NCBI GenBank assembly: GCA_047975325.1
Contig: JBKEDF010000071.1
Location: 21,435 to 85,434, forward strand
DNA length: 64,000 nt
Origin: JBKEDF01 sp047975325
Lineage (GTDB): Bacteria; Pseudomonadota; Alphaproteobacteria; Rhodobacterales; Rhodobacteraceae
Reading direction: 5' to 3'
In this document: piece after piece, positions 1 through 7,655 of the stretch
Position numbering within the stretch: the first letter of the stretch is position 1
How the letters are laid out: the number at the start of each line of letters is the position of its first letter
Made by a program: the position numbers and the translations under genes
The notes under the pieces: generated by a model
Told to the model about the DNA's origin: nothing
Databases searched by the model: none
What the model saw: the letters and a program-made list of their open reading frames with translations, nothing else

Positions 1-1
1 C

Positions 2-73
2 CCGTGTCAGGTCGCCATGACAGTCGAAAGCGAAGCCGTCAGCACGGAATTTTTCCGGGCGCTTTCAGCCTGA
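2..73 (+). CDS. 3' end of an unidentified protein, cut by the window edge
   Basis: An open plus-strand frame enters at the window edge and ends at TGA 71-73; the last 23 residues end in EFFRALSA. It is convergent with the SDR gene, whose stop lies 18 bases further on. The tail is too short to assign. A transcriptional regulator would fit next to a sugar-acid catabolic pair, but nothing visible proves it. Confidence 0.35.
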   Translation, partial: PCQVAMTVESEAVSTEFFRALSA

Positions 74-91
74 GGGACGGGTATCGGGGCG

Positions 92-832
92 TCAGCCACG
101 CCCCACATAGGGCATGGCCGACGCCATGATCGTCATGGTCAGGATATTGGTATCAAGCGGCAGTTCGGCCATATGCAACACCGCGCGGGCCACCTCATGC
201 GCTGTCATCACTGGCTCCACCGCCACTGTTCCATTGGCCTGCGGAACACCCTTTGTCATTGCCACGGCCATATCCGTCAGTGCATTCCCGATATCAATCT
301 GCCCACAGGCGATGCTGAAAGGACGACCATCAAGGCTCAGGGTCTTGGTCAGGCCACTGATGGCATGTTTGGAAGCCGTATAGGGCACCGAACCGGGGCG
401 CGGCATGGTGGCCGAAACCGAACCGTTATTGATGATACGCCCCCCCTGCGGATCCTGATTCCGCATATGGCGAAAGGCTGCACGCGCAGCCAGGAACATG
501 CCGGTGATATTCACATCGGTCACACGTTTCCAGTCCGCAACGGCAATTTCATCGATCAGGGTGGAAGGAAGCGAGGCCCCCGCATTATTGAACAACACAT
601 CGATCCGGCTCCATTCCCCGGCGGCGCGGGCGAAAGCATCATCCACCTGCGCCTCATCTGTCACGTCGCAGGGCAGGATAAGCGCATCCGCATGCCCATC
701 CGCCGTTTCCTCCAGCGCCCCGGCCCGACGACCGATCAGCCCAACCTTCCAGCCCTGTTTCAGAAAGGTCTGGGTGGTCTCGCGTCCAACGCCGGACCCC
801 GCGCCAGTGATAATGATGCCTTTGCGGGTCAT
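92..832 (-). CDS. SDR-family NAD(P)-dependent oxidoreductase
   Basis: A 246-aa classical short-chain dehydrogenase/reductase. The Rossmann glycine motif TGAGSGVG is at residues 9-16, NNAG at 82-85, the structural Asn at 109 (DVNITG), and the catalytic Ser138, Tyr151 and Lys155 (YTASK). The start is ATG at 832, three bases after a strong GGAGGGG ribosome site; a longer in-frame extension would run into the upstream dehydratase. It lies 13 bases downstream of an IlvD/Edd dehydratase on the same strand, so the two probably form an operon. In such pairs the SDR often oxidises a hydroxy- or keto-deoxy sugar acid, but the substrate here is unknown. Confidence 0.85.
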   Translation of the reverse strand: MTRKGIIITGAGSGVGRETTQTFLKQGWKVGLIGRRAGALEETADGHADALILPCDVTDEAQVDDAFARAAGEWSRIDVLFNNAGASLPSTLIDEIAVADWKRVTDVNITGMFLAARAAFRHMRNQDPQGGRIINNGSVSATMPRPGSVPYTASKHAISGLTKTLSLDGRPFSIACGQIDIGNALTDMAVAMTKGVPQANGTVAVEPVMTAHEVARAVLHMAELPLDTNILTMTIMASAMPYVGRG

Positions 833-845
833 AACCCCTCCTGTA

Positions 846-2627
846 TCAATGATTGTCGCGCGGCAGGTCCTTGCAGACCTGATGATAAGCCGTGGCAAGT
901 TCCAGGCAACCGCCATCGGCAAGCTGGCCGACATGGGTGCGATAGATTTCCTGCCAGGGCGTCTGATGGCGGATCTCGGGCGGGGTCCAGGCGGTCTTGC
1001 GGGCCTGCCATTCCTTGTCACCCACCAACGCGTTCATTGTGCTGTCATTGAGGTTCAGACGCACGCGATCACCGGTTTGCAGATAGGCAAGCCCGCCGCC
1101 CACCACCGATTCCGGGGAGGCATTGAGGATCGACGGGCTTTCCGAGGTGCCCGATTGCCGCCCATCGCCGACCGTCGGCATATGATCGATGCCTGCATGG
1201 ATCAAGGCGTCGGGCGGCTGCATGTTCACCACCTCGGCCGAGCCGGGATAGCCCACGCAGCCGACACCCCGGATAAACAGGATATCATTTTCGCTGATCG
1301 CCAGATCCGGGTCATTGATCCGGTCATGGTAATCCTCCGGCCCCTCGAACACGACGGCCCGGGCCTCAAAGATTCCCTCCTGTCCCGGTCTGGACAGGAA
1401 CCGCTGCCGAAAATCATCGGATATCACCGAGGTCTTCATCAAGGCGGACTCGAAAAGATTGCCCGAAAGCACAAGAAAACCGGCATTGGGCCGCAACGGG
1501 GCGTCATAGGTGGTGATGACCTCCGTGTCGTGACTGCGCCAGCCTGACAGGTTTTCCCCCATGGTCTTGCCCGTTACCGTCCTGACCCCCGCATCAAGCC
1601 GGCCTGCGGCAAGCAATTCCCCCATCACGGCAGGAACACCCCCTGCCCGGAAAAAGGATTCGCCCAGATATTTCCCTGCGGGCTGCATATTGACCATCAG
1701 GGGCACGTCATAACCATGCTCCTGCCAGTCGGTTACATGCAGATCAACCCCGGCATGGCGCGCCACGGCCTGCAGATGGGGCGGCGCATTGGTCGACCCC
1801 CCTATCGCCGCATTGACGATGATGGCATTCAGAAAGGCTTTGCGTGTGAGGATATCGGAAGGTTTCAGATCTTCCTCAACCATCGCAACAATGCGGCGCC
1901 CGGTTTCATAGGCCATGTTCATCCGTTCCCGGAATGGCGCGGGAATCGCAGAATTTCCGGTTAGTGTCATGCCCAGTGCCTCGGCCATGGCATTCATAGT
2001 GCTGGCTGTGCCCATGGAATTGCAATGACCCAGCGAAGGCGCCGAAGCACAGACGCGGGACATGAATTCATCAAGATCGATCTTGCCATCGGCCAGCAGG
2101 CGGCGGCTTTCCCAGACCACGGTGCCTGATCCCACAAGCCGCCCGTTCCACCAACCATCCAGCATTGGCCCGCCATTCAGCGCAATCGCGGGAATATCGG
2201 CTGTGGCCGCGCCCATCAGCATCGCGGGCGTGGTCTTGTCGCAACCGGTGGTCAGCACCACCCCATCGATGGGATATCCATGCAGGACCTCAACCAGGCT
2301 CAGATAGGCCAGGTTGCGGTCCAGTGCCGCCGTGGGGCGTTTTCCCGTTTCCTGAATGGGGTGGACGGGAAATTCCATCGGCACCCCACCCGCATCGCGA
2401 ATGCCCGCCTTGATGCGGTCCATCAGGAAGACATGGATCTTGTTGCAGGGCGACAGATCACTGCCGCTTTGGGCAATACCGATGATGGGGCGGTTTCCCT
2501 GCAATTCACCGCGCGTATATTCCTGATTGAGGTATCGTTCCAGATAAAGCGCGGTCATTCCGGGGTTGTTGGGATTGTCGAACCATTCCTGAGAACGGTA
2601 TTTCTTGTTGGCACGCGTATTGGACAT
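846..2627 (-). CDS. IlvD/Edd-family dehydratase, probably for a sugar acid (arabinonate/xylonate type)
   Basis: 593 aa, the usual length for the sugar-acid branch of the IlvD/Edd family, which removes water from aldonic acids to give 2-keto-3-deoxy acids using an Fe-S cluster and Mg2+. The cluster cysteines are visible as Cys61 (SDLSPCN), Cys129 (TTGCDKTTP) and Cys202 (GHCNSMG). Their spacing matches the characterised L-arabinonate dehydratases, which carry a [2Fe-2S] cluster. The start is ATG 2627 (MSNTRANKK); the frame stays open further upstream but would cross the palindromic operator at 2677-2690. It probably forms an operon with the SDR gene downstream. Dihydroxy-acid dehydratase (IlvD proper) is less likely given the length and the catabolic partner. 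The exact sugar acid cannot be read from sequence. Confidence 0.85.
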   Translation of the reverse strand: MSNTRANKKYRSQEWFDNPNNPGMTALYLERYLNQEYTRGELQGNRPIIGIAQSGSDLSPCNKIHVFLMDRIKAGIRDAGGVPMEFPVHPIQETGKRPTAALDRNLAYLSLVEVLHGYPIDGVVLTTGCDKTTPAMLMGAATADIPAIALNGGPMLDGWWNGRLVGSGTVVWESRRLLADGKIDLDEFMSRVCASAPSLGHCNSMGTASTMNAMAEALGMTLTGNSAIPAPFRERMNMAYETGRRIVAMVEEDLKPSDILTRKAFLNAIIVNAAIGGSTNAPPHLQAVARHAGVDLHVTDWQEHGYDVPLMVNMQPAGKYLGESFFRAGGVPAVMGELLAAGRLDAGVRTVTGKTMGENLSGWRSHDTEVITTYDAPLRPNAGFLVLSGNLFESALMKTSVISDDFRQRFLSRPGQEGIFEARAVVFEGPEDYHDRINDPDLAISENDILFIRGVGCVGYPGSAEVVNMQPPDALIHAGIDHMPTVGDGRQSGTSESPSILNASPESVVGGGLAYLQTGDRVRLNLNDSTMNALVGDKEWQARKTAWTPPEIRHQTPWQEIYRTHVGQLADGGCLELATAYHQVCKDLPRDNH

Positions 2628-2676
2628 GGCTTGCTTCCGACGGTGATTTGGGGTTTCACTCCGACAAGTATTGCCG

Positions 2677-2690
2677 TCTGGTATACCAGA
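2677..2690. promoter_or_regulatory. Perfect 14-bp palindrome, candidate GntR-type operator
   Basis: TCTGGTATACCAGA is its own reverse complement. It lies in the 100-base gap between the divergent dehydratase (start 2627) and azlC (start 2728). The TGGTATACCA core resembles sites bound by FadR-subfamily GntR regulators of sugar-acid genes. The regulator itself is not identified in the window. Confidence 0.5.
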
Positions 2691-2727
2691 TTGCAACTGA
2701 TCTGTTGAATATCGAAAGCAACGCGCA

Positions 2728-3480
2728 ATGCCCGGCCCGTCCAACACCAGGATTCCCGCAAGATCGGCGGCGGAACGCCACGCCTTCCTGCGTGGGATAC
2801 GCGATTGCAGCCCCTATTTCGTGGCCATAGTGCCCTATTCAGTGCTTTTTGGCGTATTGGCGCGGGATGCGGGGCTCGATCTGCTGCAGGTCGTGACGAT
2901 GTCGGTTGTGGTTATCGCCGGGGCCGCACAATTCACCGCCCTCAGCCTCATGAGCGATCACGCACCGGTCTTTGTAATCCTGCTGGCCTCGCTCGCAGTC
3001 AATTTGCGCATGGCCATGTATTCTGCGGCTCTTGCCCCGCATCTGGGGGATGCGCCGATGCGCCAGCGCATGCTGATGGCCTATGTCATGGTGGATCCGA
3101 CCTTCGCGGTGGCAAACAATAAATTCGAGGCCGAACCGAAGATGCCCTTGAAAGAGAAGGTCGCCTATTACTTCGGAACGATTACCACCGTCTGCCTGCC
3201 CTGGTATGTCTTTACCATCGTGGGTGCACTGATCGGCAAGGCCATCCCGCCCGGTCTTTCGGCCGATTTCGCGGTACCGATCTGCTTCATCTCGCTTGTC
3301 GCCCCGATGTTGCGCAGCCCCGCCCATATCGCGGCAGCCCTTGTATCCGTGGTGGCCTCGCTTGCGCTTTCTTGGGTGCCGTGGAGCCTGGGCATGCTGG
3401 TCGCGGCAGTATTGGCCATCCTGACCGGCGCGCAGGTGGAATTCTGGCAAAGGCGGCGGCGCGCGGGGGGGCCGGCATGA
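2728..3480 (+). CDS. azlC: AzlC-family branched-chain amino acid exporter, large subunit
   Basis: 250 aa, very hydrophobic, with several predicted membrane helices and the family-type segments IVPYSVLFGVLARDAGL and VVIAGAAQFTAL near the N-terminus, then a short basic C-terminal tail (WQRRRRAGG). AzlC works with the small membrane protein AzlD to export branched-chain amino acids and analogues. The azlD start overlaps the stop of this gene (ATGA), so the two are translationally coupled. It faces away from the dehydratase across a palindromic operator, and the pair ends at a clear terminator at 3847-3891. Confidence 0.9.
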   Translation: MPGPSNTRIPARSAAERHAFLRGIRDCSPYFVAIVPYSVLFGVLARDAGLDLLQVVTMSVVVIAGAAQFTALSLMSDHAPVFVILLASLAVNLRMAMYSAALAPHLGDAPMRQRMLMAYVMVDPTFAVANNKFEAEPKMPLKEKVAYYFGTITTVCLPWYVFTIVGALIGKAIPPGLSADFAVPICFISLVAPMLRSPAHIAAALVSVVASLALSWVPWSLGMLVAAVLAILTGAQVEFWQRRRRAGGPA

Positions 3481-3800
3481 TCGATGACACCATATTCTGG
3501 ATCGTGACGATCCTGCTGGGGATCGGAACCTGGTTGATCCGGTTTTCCTTTCTGGGATTTCTGGGGGGGCGGGCATTGCCCGATTGGGTCCTGGTTCATC
3601 TGCGCTATGTCGGGATCGGGGTATTGCCGGCACTTGCCGCACCCCTGGTGGTCTGGCCCCCGACCATGGGCGGCGCGGTGGATATGCTGCGCATCATGGC
3701 TGCCGCAATCGCCCTCTATGCGGGCTGGCGATTTGGCGTGATCGCCTCCATCGTAACGGGAATAGGGTCGCTTTGGTTTCTGCAATGGATCATAGGCTGA
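3477..3800 (+). CDS. azlD: AzlD-family branched-chain amino acid exporter, small subunit
   Basis: 107 aa with about four predicted hydrophobic segments (for example IFWIVTILLGIGTWLIR and LRYVGIGVLPALAAPLVVW), the normal size for AzlD. The start ATG at 3477 overlaps the azlC stop in an ATGA junction. An in-frame ATG exists further upstream but lies inside azlC and gives a non-family extension. It is the membrane partner of AzlC and probably gives the exporter its full activity. Confidence 0.9.
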   Translation: MIDDTIFWIVTILLGIGTWLIRFSFLGFLGGRALPDWVLVHLRYVGIGVLPALAAPLVVWPPTMGGAVDMLRIMAAAIALYAGWRFGVIASIVTGIGSLWFLQWIIG

Positions 3801-3846
3801 CCCACCCGGCAAATCCGTCAACGGGATAGGAAAAGAACCGCATGCC

Positions 3847-3891
3847 CCGATCAAAGAGGATTGCGGGATTGCCCCGGATCGGTTTTTCTTT
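3847..3891 (+). terminator. Rho-independent terminator after azlCD
   Basis: CCGATC (3847-3852) pairs with GATCGG (3877-3882), with a smaller GGG/CCC pair nested inside, and TTTTTCTTT follows at once (3883-3891). It lies 47 bases past the azlD stop. The 220-base gap 3801-4020 otherwise holds only a 60-codon open frame (3842-4024), which I do not regard as a gene because it overlaps this terminator and the next start. Confidence 0.65.
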
Positions 3892-4020
3892 ACCGAATAA
3901 CCGGGAAGAAAATATTGCCACCGCCACCCAGCGGGGTTGGCAGATATATCATTTCACCGGCGCTACGGGTCGGGCCAGAACCCCTGTCGGCGCAGGGTCA
4001 ATGACGGAAAGCGAGGCAGA

Positions 4021-4938
4021 ATGACGATAGAAACCGTTCCCTTCGAGGCAGAAGACCTGTTGGATTGGATGGCCCTTACCCGAGCACTGGAAGAATATCA
4101 CCGGCTGCCCCCGGCGGAGGTGACGGACGGCTTTCTCTATCGCGGAAACGATACCCTGCTCAACCGCGCGGCCTGGATCGACGGGCTGGGCCAACTTGCC
4201 AAATGCGCGACGATCTTTCCCGACAATCGCGATCTGGGGGTTCCGACAATCAACGGCGCGGTGACGCTCTATTCCGACAAGACCGGAGAACTGGAGGCAA
4301 TTCTGGATTTTCATCTGGTCACCAAATGGAAAACCGCAGGGGACAGCCTTCTGGCCGCACGGATGCTGGCACGTCCCGACAGCCGCGATTTTCTGCTTGT
4401 GGGGGCGGGGAATGTGGCGGGTTCCATGGTGGGCGCCTATCGTGCGGCCTTTCCCGAGGCGCGCTTCAGGGTCTGGGCCCGCAATCCCGGTGCGGCGGAG
4501 GCCTTTGCCCGCCTCAATCCCGGGGTGGAAGCCGTGACCGATCTGGAGGCGGCGGTGCGCGCGGTGGATGTCATCTGCACGGCAACCATGGCGAAGGAAC
4601 CGGTCGTGCGGGGTGAATGGCTGCAGCCGGGCCAGCATCTGGACCTGATCGGTGCCTATACCCCGGACATGCGCGAGGTCGATGATGAGGCGATGCAACG
4701 GGCGCGCATTTTTGTCGATGCACGTTCGACAACGATCCACCATATCGGCGAATTGATGAAACCCCTTGCCGCAGGGGCAATTTCCGAAGGCGATATCGTT
4801 GCCGATTTCTATGATCTCGCCGCCGGAAATTTCGACCGCCGCACCGAAGGGGAAATTACCATTTGCAAAAATGGCGGCGGCGCGCATCTGGATCTGATGA
4901 CTGCCGCCCATATCCTGAAGACATGGCGGGCGCGCTGA
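4021..4938 (+). CDS. Ornithine cyclodeaminase / mu-crystallin family protein
   Basis: 305 aa. The NAD(P)-binding site is clear: LLVGAGNVAGSMVGAY near residues 124-139, preceded by the family segment KWKTAGDSLLAARML. The family includes ornithine cyclodeaminase (ornithine to proline), L-lysine cyclodeaminase, alanine dehydrogenases and pyrroline-2-carboxylate reductases, and overall sequence does not separate these reliably. The start ATG 4021 follows AGGCAG; the open frame extends upstream, but that segment is not family-like. The gene stands alone between the azlCD terminator and the transglycosylase, so neighbours do not help with substrate. Confidence 0.8.
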   Translation: MTIETVPFEAEDLLDWMALTRALEEYHRLPPAEVTDGFLYRGNDTLLNRAAWIDGLGQLAKCATIFPDNRDLGVPTINGAVTLYSDKTGELEAILDFHLVTKWKTAGDSLLAARMLARPDSRDFLLVGAGNVAGSMVGAYRAAFPEARFRVWARNPGAAEAFARLNPGVEAVTDLEAAVRAVDVICTATMAKEPVVRGEWLQPGQHLDLIGAYTPDMREVDDEAMQRARIFVDARSTTIHHIGELMKPLAAGAISEGDIVADFYDLAAGNFDRRTEGEITICKNGGGAHLDLMTAAHILKTWRAR

Positions 4939-5032
4939 CGGCATCAGCCCGCCGATCCTGCCACCGTTTCTTTGCCTGACGCAGGCATTTCCGTTAGACT
5001 GCTTCAAAACAATAACGAGGCAGGCAAGCAGA

Positions 5033-6259
5033 ATGCGGATGACAATGGCATTGGCAGGTGCGCTGATTCTTGCGCCCTATGGGTCCGTACTGGCGGACAA
5101 CCCCCCGGAGCAGGAGATTTCCGTGTCACTATCAGGGGGCGAGGCCGGTTTCCGAAACTGGATTACAGGTTTTCGATCCAGGGCTGAAGCTGCGGGAATT
5201 TCAGCGCAGGTACTGGATCAGGTGCTGCCCGGGCTGACCTATCAGCCCGATGTGATCCGCCGTGACCGGCGCCAGTCGGAATTCACCAAGACGATCTGGG
5301 AATATCTCGATACCGCCGTTTCCGAAGAGCGGGTCCGAAACGGCCGGGAAGCGCTGGAAAAGAACCGCGCCCTTCTTGATCGGATCGAGGCACGTTATGG
5401 CGTCGAAAAGGAAGTCGTCGTCGCCATCTGGGGGCTGGAAACCGCCTTTGGCACCTATCGGGGCTCCGTACCGACACTGAGCGCGCTGGCAACATTGGCC
5501 GATGAAGGCCGCCGCGGCCCCTTCTTTGAAAGGGAGCTGATCGATGCGCTGCGTATCGTGCAATCGGGCGATGTGACCCCGGAAGCCATGATCGGAAGCT
5601 GGGCAGGGGCGATGGGGCATACGCAATTCATGCCATCCTCCTTCCTCGCGCTGGCACAGGATTTCGACGGCGACGGAAAACGCGACATCTGGGGTGATGA
5701 TCCGACCGACGGGCTCGCCTCGGCCGCGAACTACCTGGCGCGTTTCGGCTGGAAGACCGGGATGCCCTGGGGGCTGGAGGTCACGCTACCCAAAACTTTC
5801 GATTTCGAACAAAGCGGTGAACGGGTGAAGAAACCCGTCGCCGAATGGCAGGCAATGGGGCTGCGGACGGCCAATGGCGCCGAGCTTCCCGATCACGGGT
5901 CGGCCTCGGTATTGCTGCCCGGCGGGGCGCGCGGTGCGGCCTTCCTCATCTTCGCGAATTTTCAGGTGATCGAACATTATAACCCTGCGGATGCCTATGT
6001 GATCGGCATCGGGCATCTGGCTGACCGGATCGGCGGCGGCAATCCCATTCAGGCGGACTGGCCGCATCAGGAACGCGCCCTGACGCTGGACGAACGGCTG
6101 GAATTGCAAAAGGGCCTGACACGGGCAGGGTTCGATACACGCGGCGTGGATGGCAGGATTGGCCCCAATACGATTGCCGCTGTCAGGGCTTTTCAGAAAT
6201 CCGAAGGTCTGACACCGGATGGCTATGCCGGGCTTGCCTTGCTGAACCGGCTGCGCTGA
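5033..6259 (+). CDS. Lytic murein transglycosylase, MltB type with peptidoglycan-binding domain
   Basis: 408 aa, exported. Residues 1-22 form a signal peptide ending near VLA|DN. Residues about 35-330 form an SLT_2/MltB lytic transglycosylase domain with the catalytic Glu136 in WGLETAFG and the family motifs GSWAGAMGHTQFMPSSF and DIWGDDPTDGLASAANYL. Residues about 350-406 form a PG_binding_1 domain (ELQKGLTRAGFDTRGVDGRIG, then AVRAFQKSEGL). The enzyme cleaves the MurNAc-GlcNAc bond to make 1,6-anhydro ends. It is convergent with the T6SS phosphatase gene, with only 8 bases between stops, so a role in opening the wall for T6SS assembly is possible but unproven. Confidence 0.9.
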   Translation: MRMTMALAGALILAPYGSVLADNPPEQEISVSLSGGEAGFRNWITGFRSRAEAAGISAQVLDQVLPGLTYQPDVIRRDRRQSEFTKTIWEYLDTAVSEERVRNGREALEKNRALLDRIEARYGVEKEVVVAIWGLETAFGTYRGSVPTLSALATLADEGRRGPFFERELIDALRIVQSGDVTPEAMIGSWAGAMGHTQFMPSSFLALAQDFDGDGKRDIWGDDPTDGLASAANYLARFGWKTGMPWGLEVTLPKTFDFEQSGERVKKPVAEWQAMGLRTANGAELPDHGSASVLLPGGARGAAFLIFANFQVIEHYNPADAYVIGIGHLADRIGGGNPIQADWPHQERALTLDERLELQKGLTRAGFDTRGVDGRIGPNTIAAVRAFQKSEGLTPDGYAGLALLNRLR

Positions 6260-6267
6260 GGCACGTT

Positions 6268-6978
6268 TCAGTGCACATCCACCACGATAATGGAAATATT
6301 ATCCGCCCCACCGGCATCAAGCGCAAAATTCTGCAGCTTGTCGGCAACCGTTTCAATCGGTGTGCCGATAACCATGCTGCGGAGCGCCTCAAATCCCGCA
6401 TATTTCGTCAAACCGTCGGAACAGAGCAAAAACCGGTCCCCCGACCGGATATCACCACGGATCTTGTCCAGTTCCAGTGTATCACCAACCCCAACGGCAC
6501 GGGTGATCGCGTTTGCCTGCGGATGATGTTCGGCCTCATCCCATGTCATCTGCCCGGCAATGACAAATTCGGCGACCAGTGAATGATCGCTCGTCAGCAT
6601 CTCCACCTGGCCATCACGAAAACGGTAAAGGCGGCTGTCCCCTGCCCAGAAGGCCATGAAATGTTCATCCGACAGGACAAGCGCCACCACCGTCGCACCG
6701 ACCCTGGCGTGATAGCGTTCCTCCGCCGCGGTGCGGATCCTGTCATGGGCCTCATGGATGGTCCGCCGCAACCCGCGCATCAAATCGCCGGGGGGCAGAT
6801 CCGGGGGGATCATCGCAATCGTATCCACGATGGTCTGGCTGGCAAAATCCCCTGCCTCATGCCCCCCCATGCCATCGGCGATGACCCAGATTTTCTGATC
6901 GGGCAGGGACAAGATGCTGTCTTCATTGATCTTGCGTACTTTGCCGATATGGGTGGTGGCGCTGAAACGGATCGTCAT
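6268..6978 (-). CDS. pppA: PP2C-type Ser/Thr phosphatase, last gene of the T6SS cluster
   Basis: 236 aa, a complete PPM/PP2C catalytic domain. Metal-binding Asp20 (INED) and Asp35 (ADGMGGHEAGD), then GATVVAL, AFWAGDSRLYR, FLLCSDGLTKY and the C-terminal ADNISIIVV are all in the right order. In threonine-phosphorylation-controlled T6SSs, PppA removes phosphate placed by the kinase PpkA and turns secretion down. Its ATG overlaps the tagF stop (ATGA), so it belongs to the tssK-tssL-tssM-tagF run. No PpkA kinase gene is in the window. Confidence 0.88.
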   Translation of the reverse strand: MTIRFSATTHIGKVRKINEDSILSLPDQKIWVIADGMGGHEAGDFASQTIVDTIAMIPPDLPPGDLMRGLRRTIHEAHDRIRTAAEERYHARVGATVVALVLSDEHFMAFWAGDSRLYRFRDGQVEMLTSDHSLVAEFVIAGQMTWDEAEHHPQANAITRAVGVGDTLELDKIRGDIRSGDRFLLCSDGLTKYAGFEALRSMVIGTPIETVADKLQNFALDAGGADNISIIVVDVH

Positions 6979-7655
6979 CCTGCATCCCCCCGCCGCCAGA
7001 CAGGGGCGGCCATGTCGAAAAGACCGACAAGCTGACCGCCGGCAGGCAGGCCCTCACAGACCATCATCCGCATCCCTTCCGCCGTTTCCGCCGACCAGAC
7101 GGACGGCGCCCGAAACCCGCCTTCAACAAGGCCCGCAGCCAGTTCCGGCATCAGCAGGTCCTGCCCCACCCCCGTTGCCGTCAACCCCGCCGGACCCTGG
7201 CGGATCGATATCCCGCCCGGTCGGGAAGGCAGATCCAGCGCAGCAAGCCTGTCCTGCAGAAGATCACGCGTCATATCGTCTTCCAGCGCGGCAAGGGCAA
7301 TCTCATCCAGCGCCTCAAAAAGCGGAAGTGACAGGAAATGCGCAAAAACTGCGGAAGCGCCATCAGGCAGCGGGCTTGCCAATGTCAAGGGAAACTGCCG
7401 TCCGACCCTGTCCACCGAAGCCATCATCACCCCGATCACCGGCGCGGCCCCCGCAAGACCCGGGCTCAGGGTAAAACGCCAGATCGGTGCGGAAAAATAG
7501 GCCTCCTGCCAGGCTGCATCCAATGCGCCCCGGGCCAGCACCAGCCCCTCCTGCAGCCAACGGTCCCAAGGATCGATAAAGCCCGGGGTCAAATTCATAC
7601 GCAGGAAATCCCCAAGGGCAGGCAATTTTCCAAAGGCACCAAAATGAGAAGTCAT
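6975..7655 (-). CDS. tagF: TagF/ImpM, T6SS-associated regulator
   Basis: 226 aa with the TagF/ImpM N-terminal signature GAFGKLPALGDFLR, followed by WDRWLQEGL and LSPGLAGAAPVIGVMMASVDRVGRQFPL. TagF is a post-translational repressor that acts through the FHA protein in studied systems. I place the start at ATG 7655 because it overlaps the tssM stop in an ATGA junction like its neighbours; an in-frame ATG six codons upstream (7673) is possible. TagF occurs as a separate gene or fused to PppA in other bacteria; here they are adjacent genes overlapping by four bases. Confidence 0.85.
   Translation of the reverse strand: MTSHFGAFGKLPALGDFLRMNLTPGFIDPWDRWLQEGLVLARGALDAAWQEAYFSAPIWRFTLSPGLAGAAPVIGVMMASVDRVGRQFPLTLASPLPDGASAVFAHFLSLPLFEALDEIALAALEDDMTRDLLQDRLAALDLPSRPGGISIRQGPAGLTATGVGQDLLMPELAAGLVEGGFRAPSVWSAETAEGMRMMVCEGLPAGGQLVGLFDMAAPVWRRGDAG

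Noticed and set aside
3842..4024. 60-codon frame between azlD and the cyclodeaminase gene
   Set aside because: It contains the azlCD terminator hairpin and T-tract and overlaps the next start; no family resemblance.
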